NCBI RefSeq assembly: GCF_046630445.1
Contig: NC_092342.1
Span: 83,769,001-83,833,000, forward strand
DNA: 64,000 nt
Direction of reading: 5' to 3'
DNA from: Rutidosis leptorrhynchoides
Taxonomy: Eukaryota; Streptophyta; Magnoliopsida; Asterales; Asteraceae
Position numbers and translations under genes: made by a program
Part shown: positions 63,817 through 64,000 of the stretch, piece by piece
Numbering within the stretch: position 1 is the first letter of the stretch
Layout: each line of letters begins with the position of its first letter
Notes under the pieces: model-generated
Told to the model about the DNA's origin: nothing
The model's input: only the letters and a program-made list of their open reading frames with translations
Database searches by the model: none

Positions 63817-64000
63817 ATTGATTATGTATCTAAATGGGCGGAAGCACAAGCTCTCCCAACTAATGATGCACGAGTTGTAGTCAACTTTTTAAAACGTCTT
63901 TTTGCAAGGTTTGGAACACCGAAAGCTTTAATAAGTGATCGGGGTACTCATTTCTGTAATAATCAACTTGAGAAAGTTCTTAAAAGATATGGAGTAACTC
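63811..64000 (+). pseudogene. Athila-like integrase core fragment, runs off the window
   Basis: Frame GAIDYVSKWAEAQALP, VVVNFLKRLFARFGTPKALI and SDRGTHFCNN: the integrase core from just after the first catalytic region through the second Asp (SDRG). It is joined directly to the LTR and primer site, so gag, protease, RT and RNase H are deleted. GCCATTGATTATG at the joint could serve both sides. Nothing upstream could supply a start, so it is a deletion product. Confidence 0.8.

Overview
This window is repeat DNA from a dicot plant, most likely an Asteraceae (inference from the families of LTR retrotransposon present; no host single-copy gene is visible). It is AT-rich and built almost wholly of nested LTR retrotransposons, a satellite array of about 520 bp monomers and long AT or AAT microsatellites. 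I see no host protein gene, rRNA gene, functional tRNA gene or CRISPR array.

Layout. (1) 2-6121: the 3' part of a plus-strand Ty3/gypsy chromovirus (Tekay-like) with intact RT, RNase H, integrase and chromodomain, then its 3' LTR; it sits in a minus-strand LTR whose remainder is 6122-7661. (2) 7662-23960: a tandem LTR-internal-LTR array of minus-strand, non-autonomous Tekay-like elements (internal 7662-9057, LTR 9058-12434, internal 12435-20152, LTR 20153-23960), with a further solo LTR at 12808-16403 flanked by the duplicated target site ATTAC. (3) 23961-30085: a decayed minus-strand Tat-clade gypsy element with protease, RT, two RNases H and integrase, plus a long antisense ORF; the tandem array landed inside that antisense ORF. 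(4) 30086-49378: blocks of the 520 bp satellite, interrupted by a Copia-like fragment (31519-33168) and by a nearly complete 12.1 kb non-autonomous Tekay-like element (35094-47199). (5) 49379-51798: the 3' end of a Copia-type element carrying an extra ORF downstream of where pol would lie. (6) 51799-57934: LTR plus partial internal region of another non-autonomous Tekay-like element. (7) 57935-64000: Athila-like material: an LTR, a 3' internal remnant, a palindrome of two truncated head-to-head LTRs (about 1.4 kb per arm, axis near 62352), and an LTR-PBS fused to an integrase fragment that runs off the window.

The most interesting system is the non-autonomous minus-strand family. No copy has pol. 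In element sense each reads 5' LTR, initiator-Met-type primer binding site, a gag-position ORF of about 145-190 codons, a PPT-like block, a module of about 2.4 kb, a second PPT-like block, 3' LTR. The module carries, on the antisense strand, a 57-residue ORF predicted to have two membrane segments. It is open in two copies and broken by one base in the third, with many synonymous differences and no indel between the two open copies. The elements could only move with proteins supplied by an autonomous relative such as the one at 2-6121.
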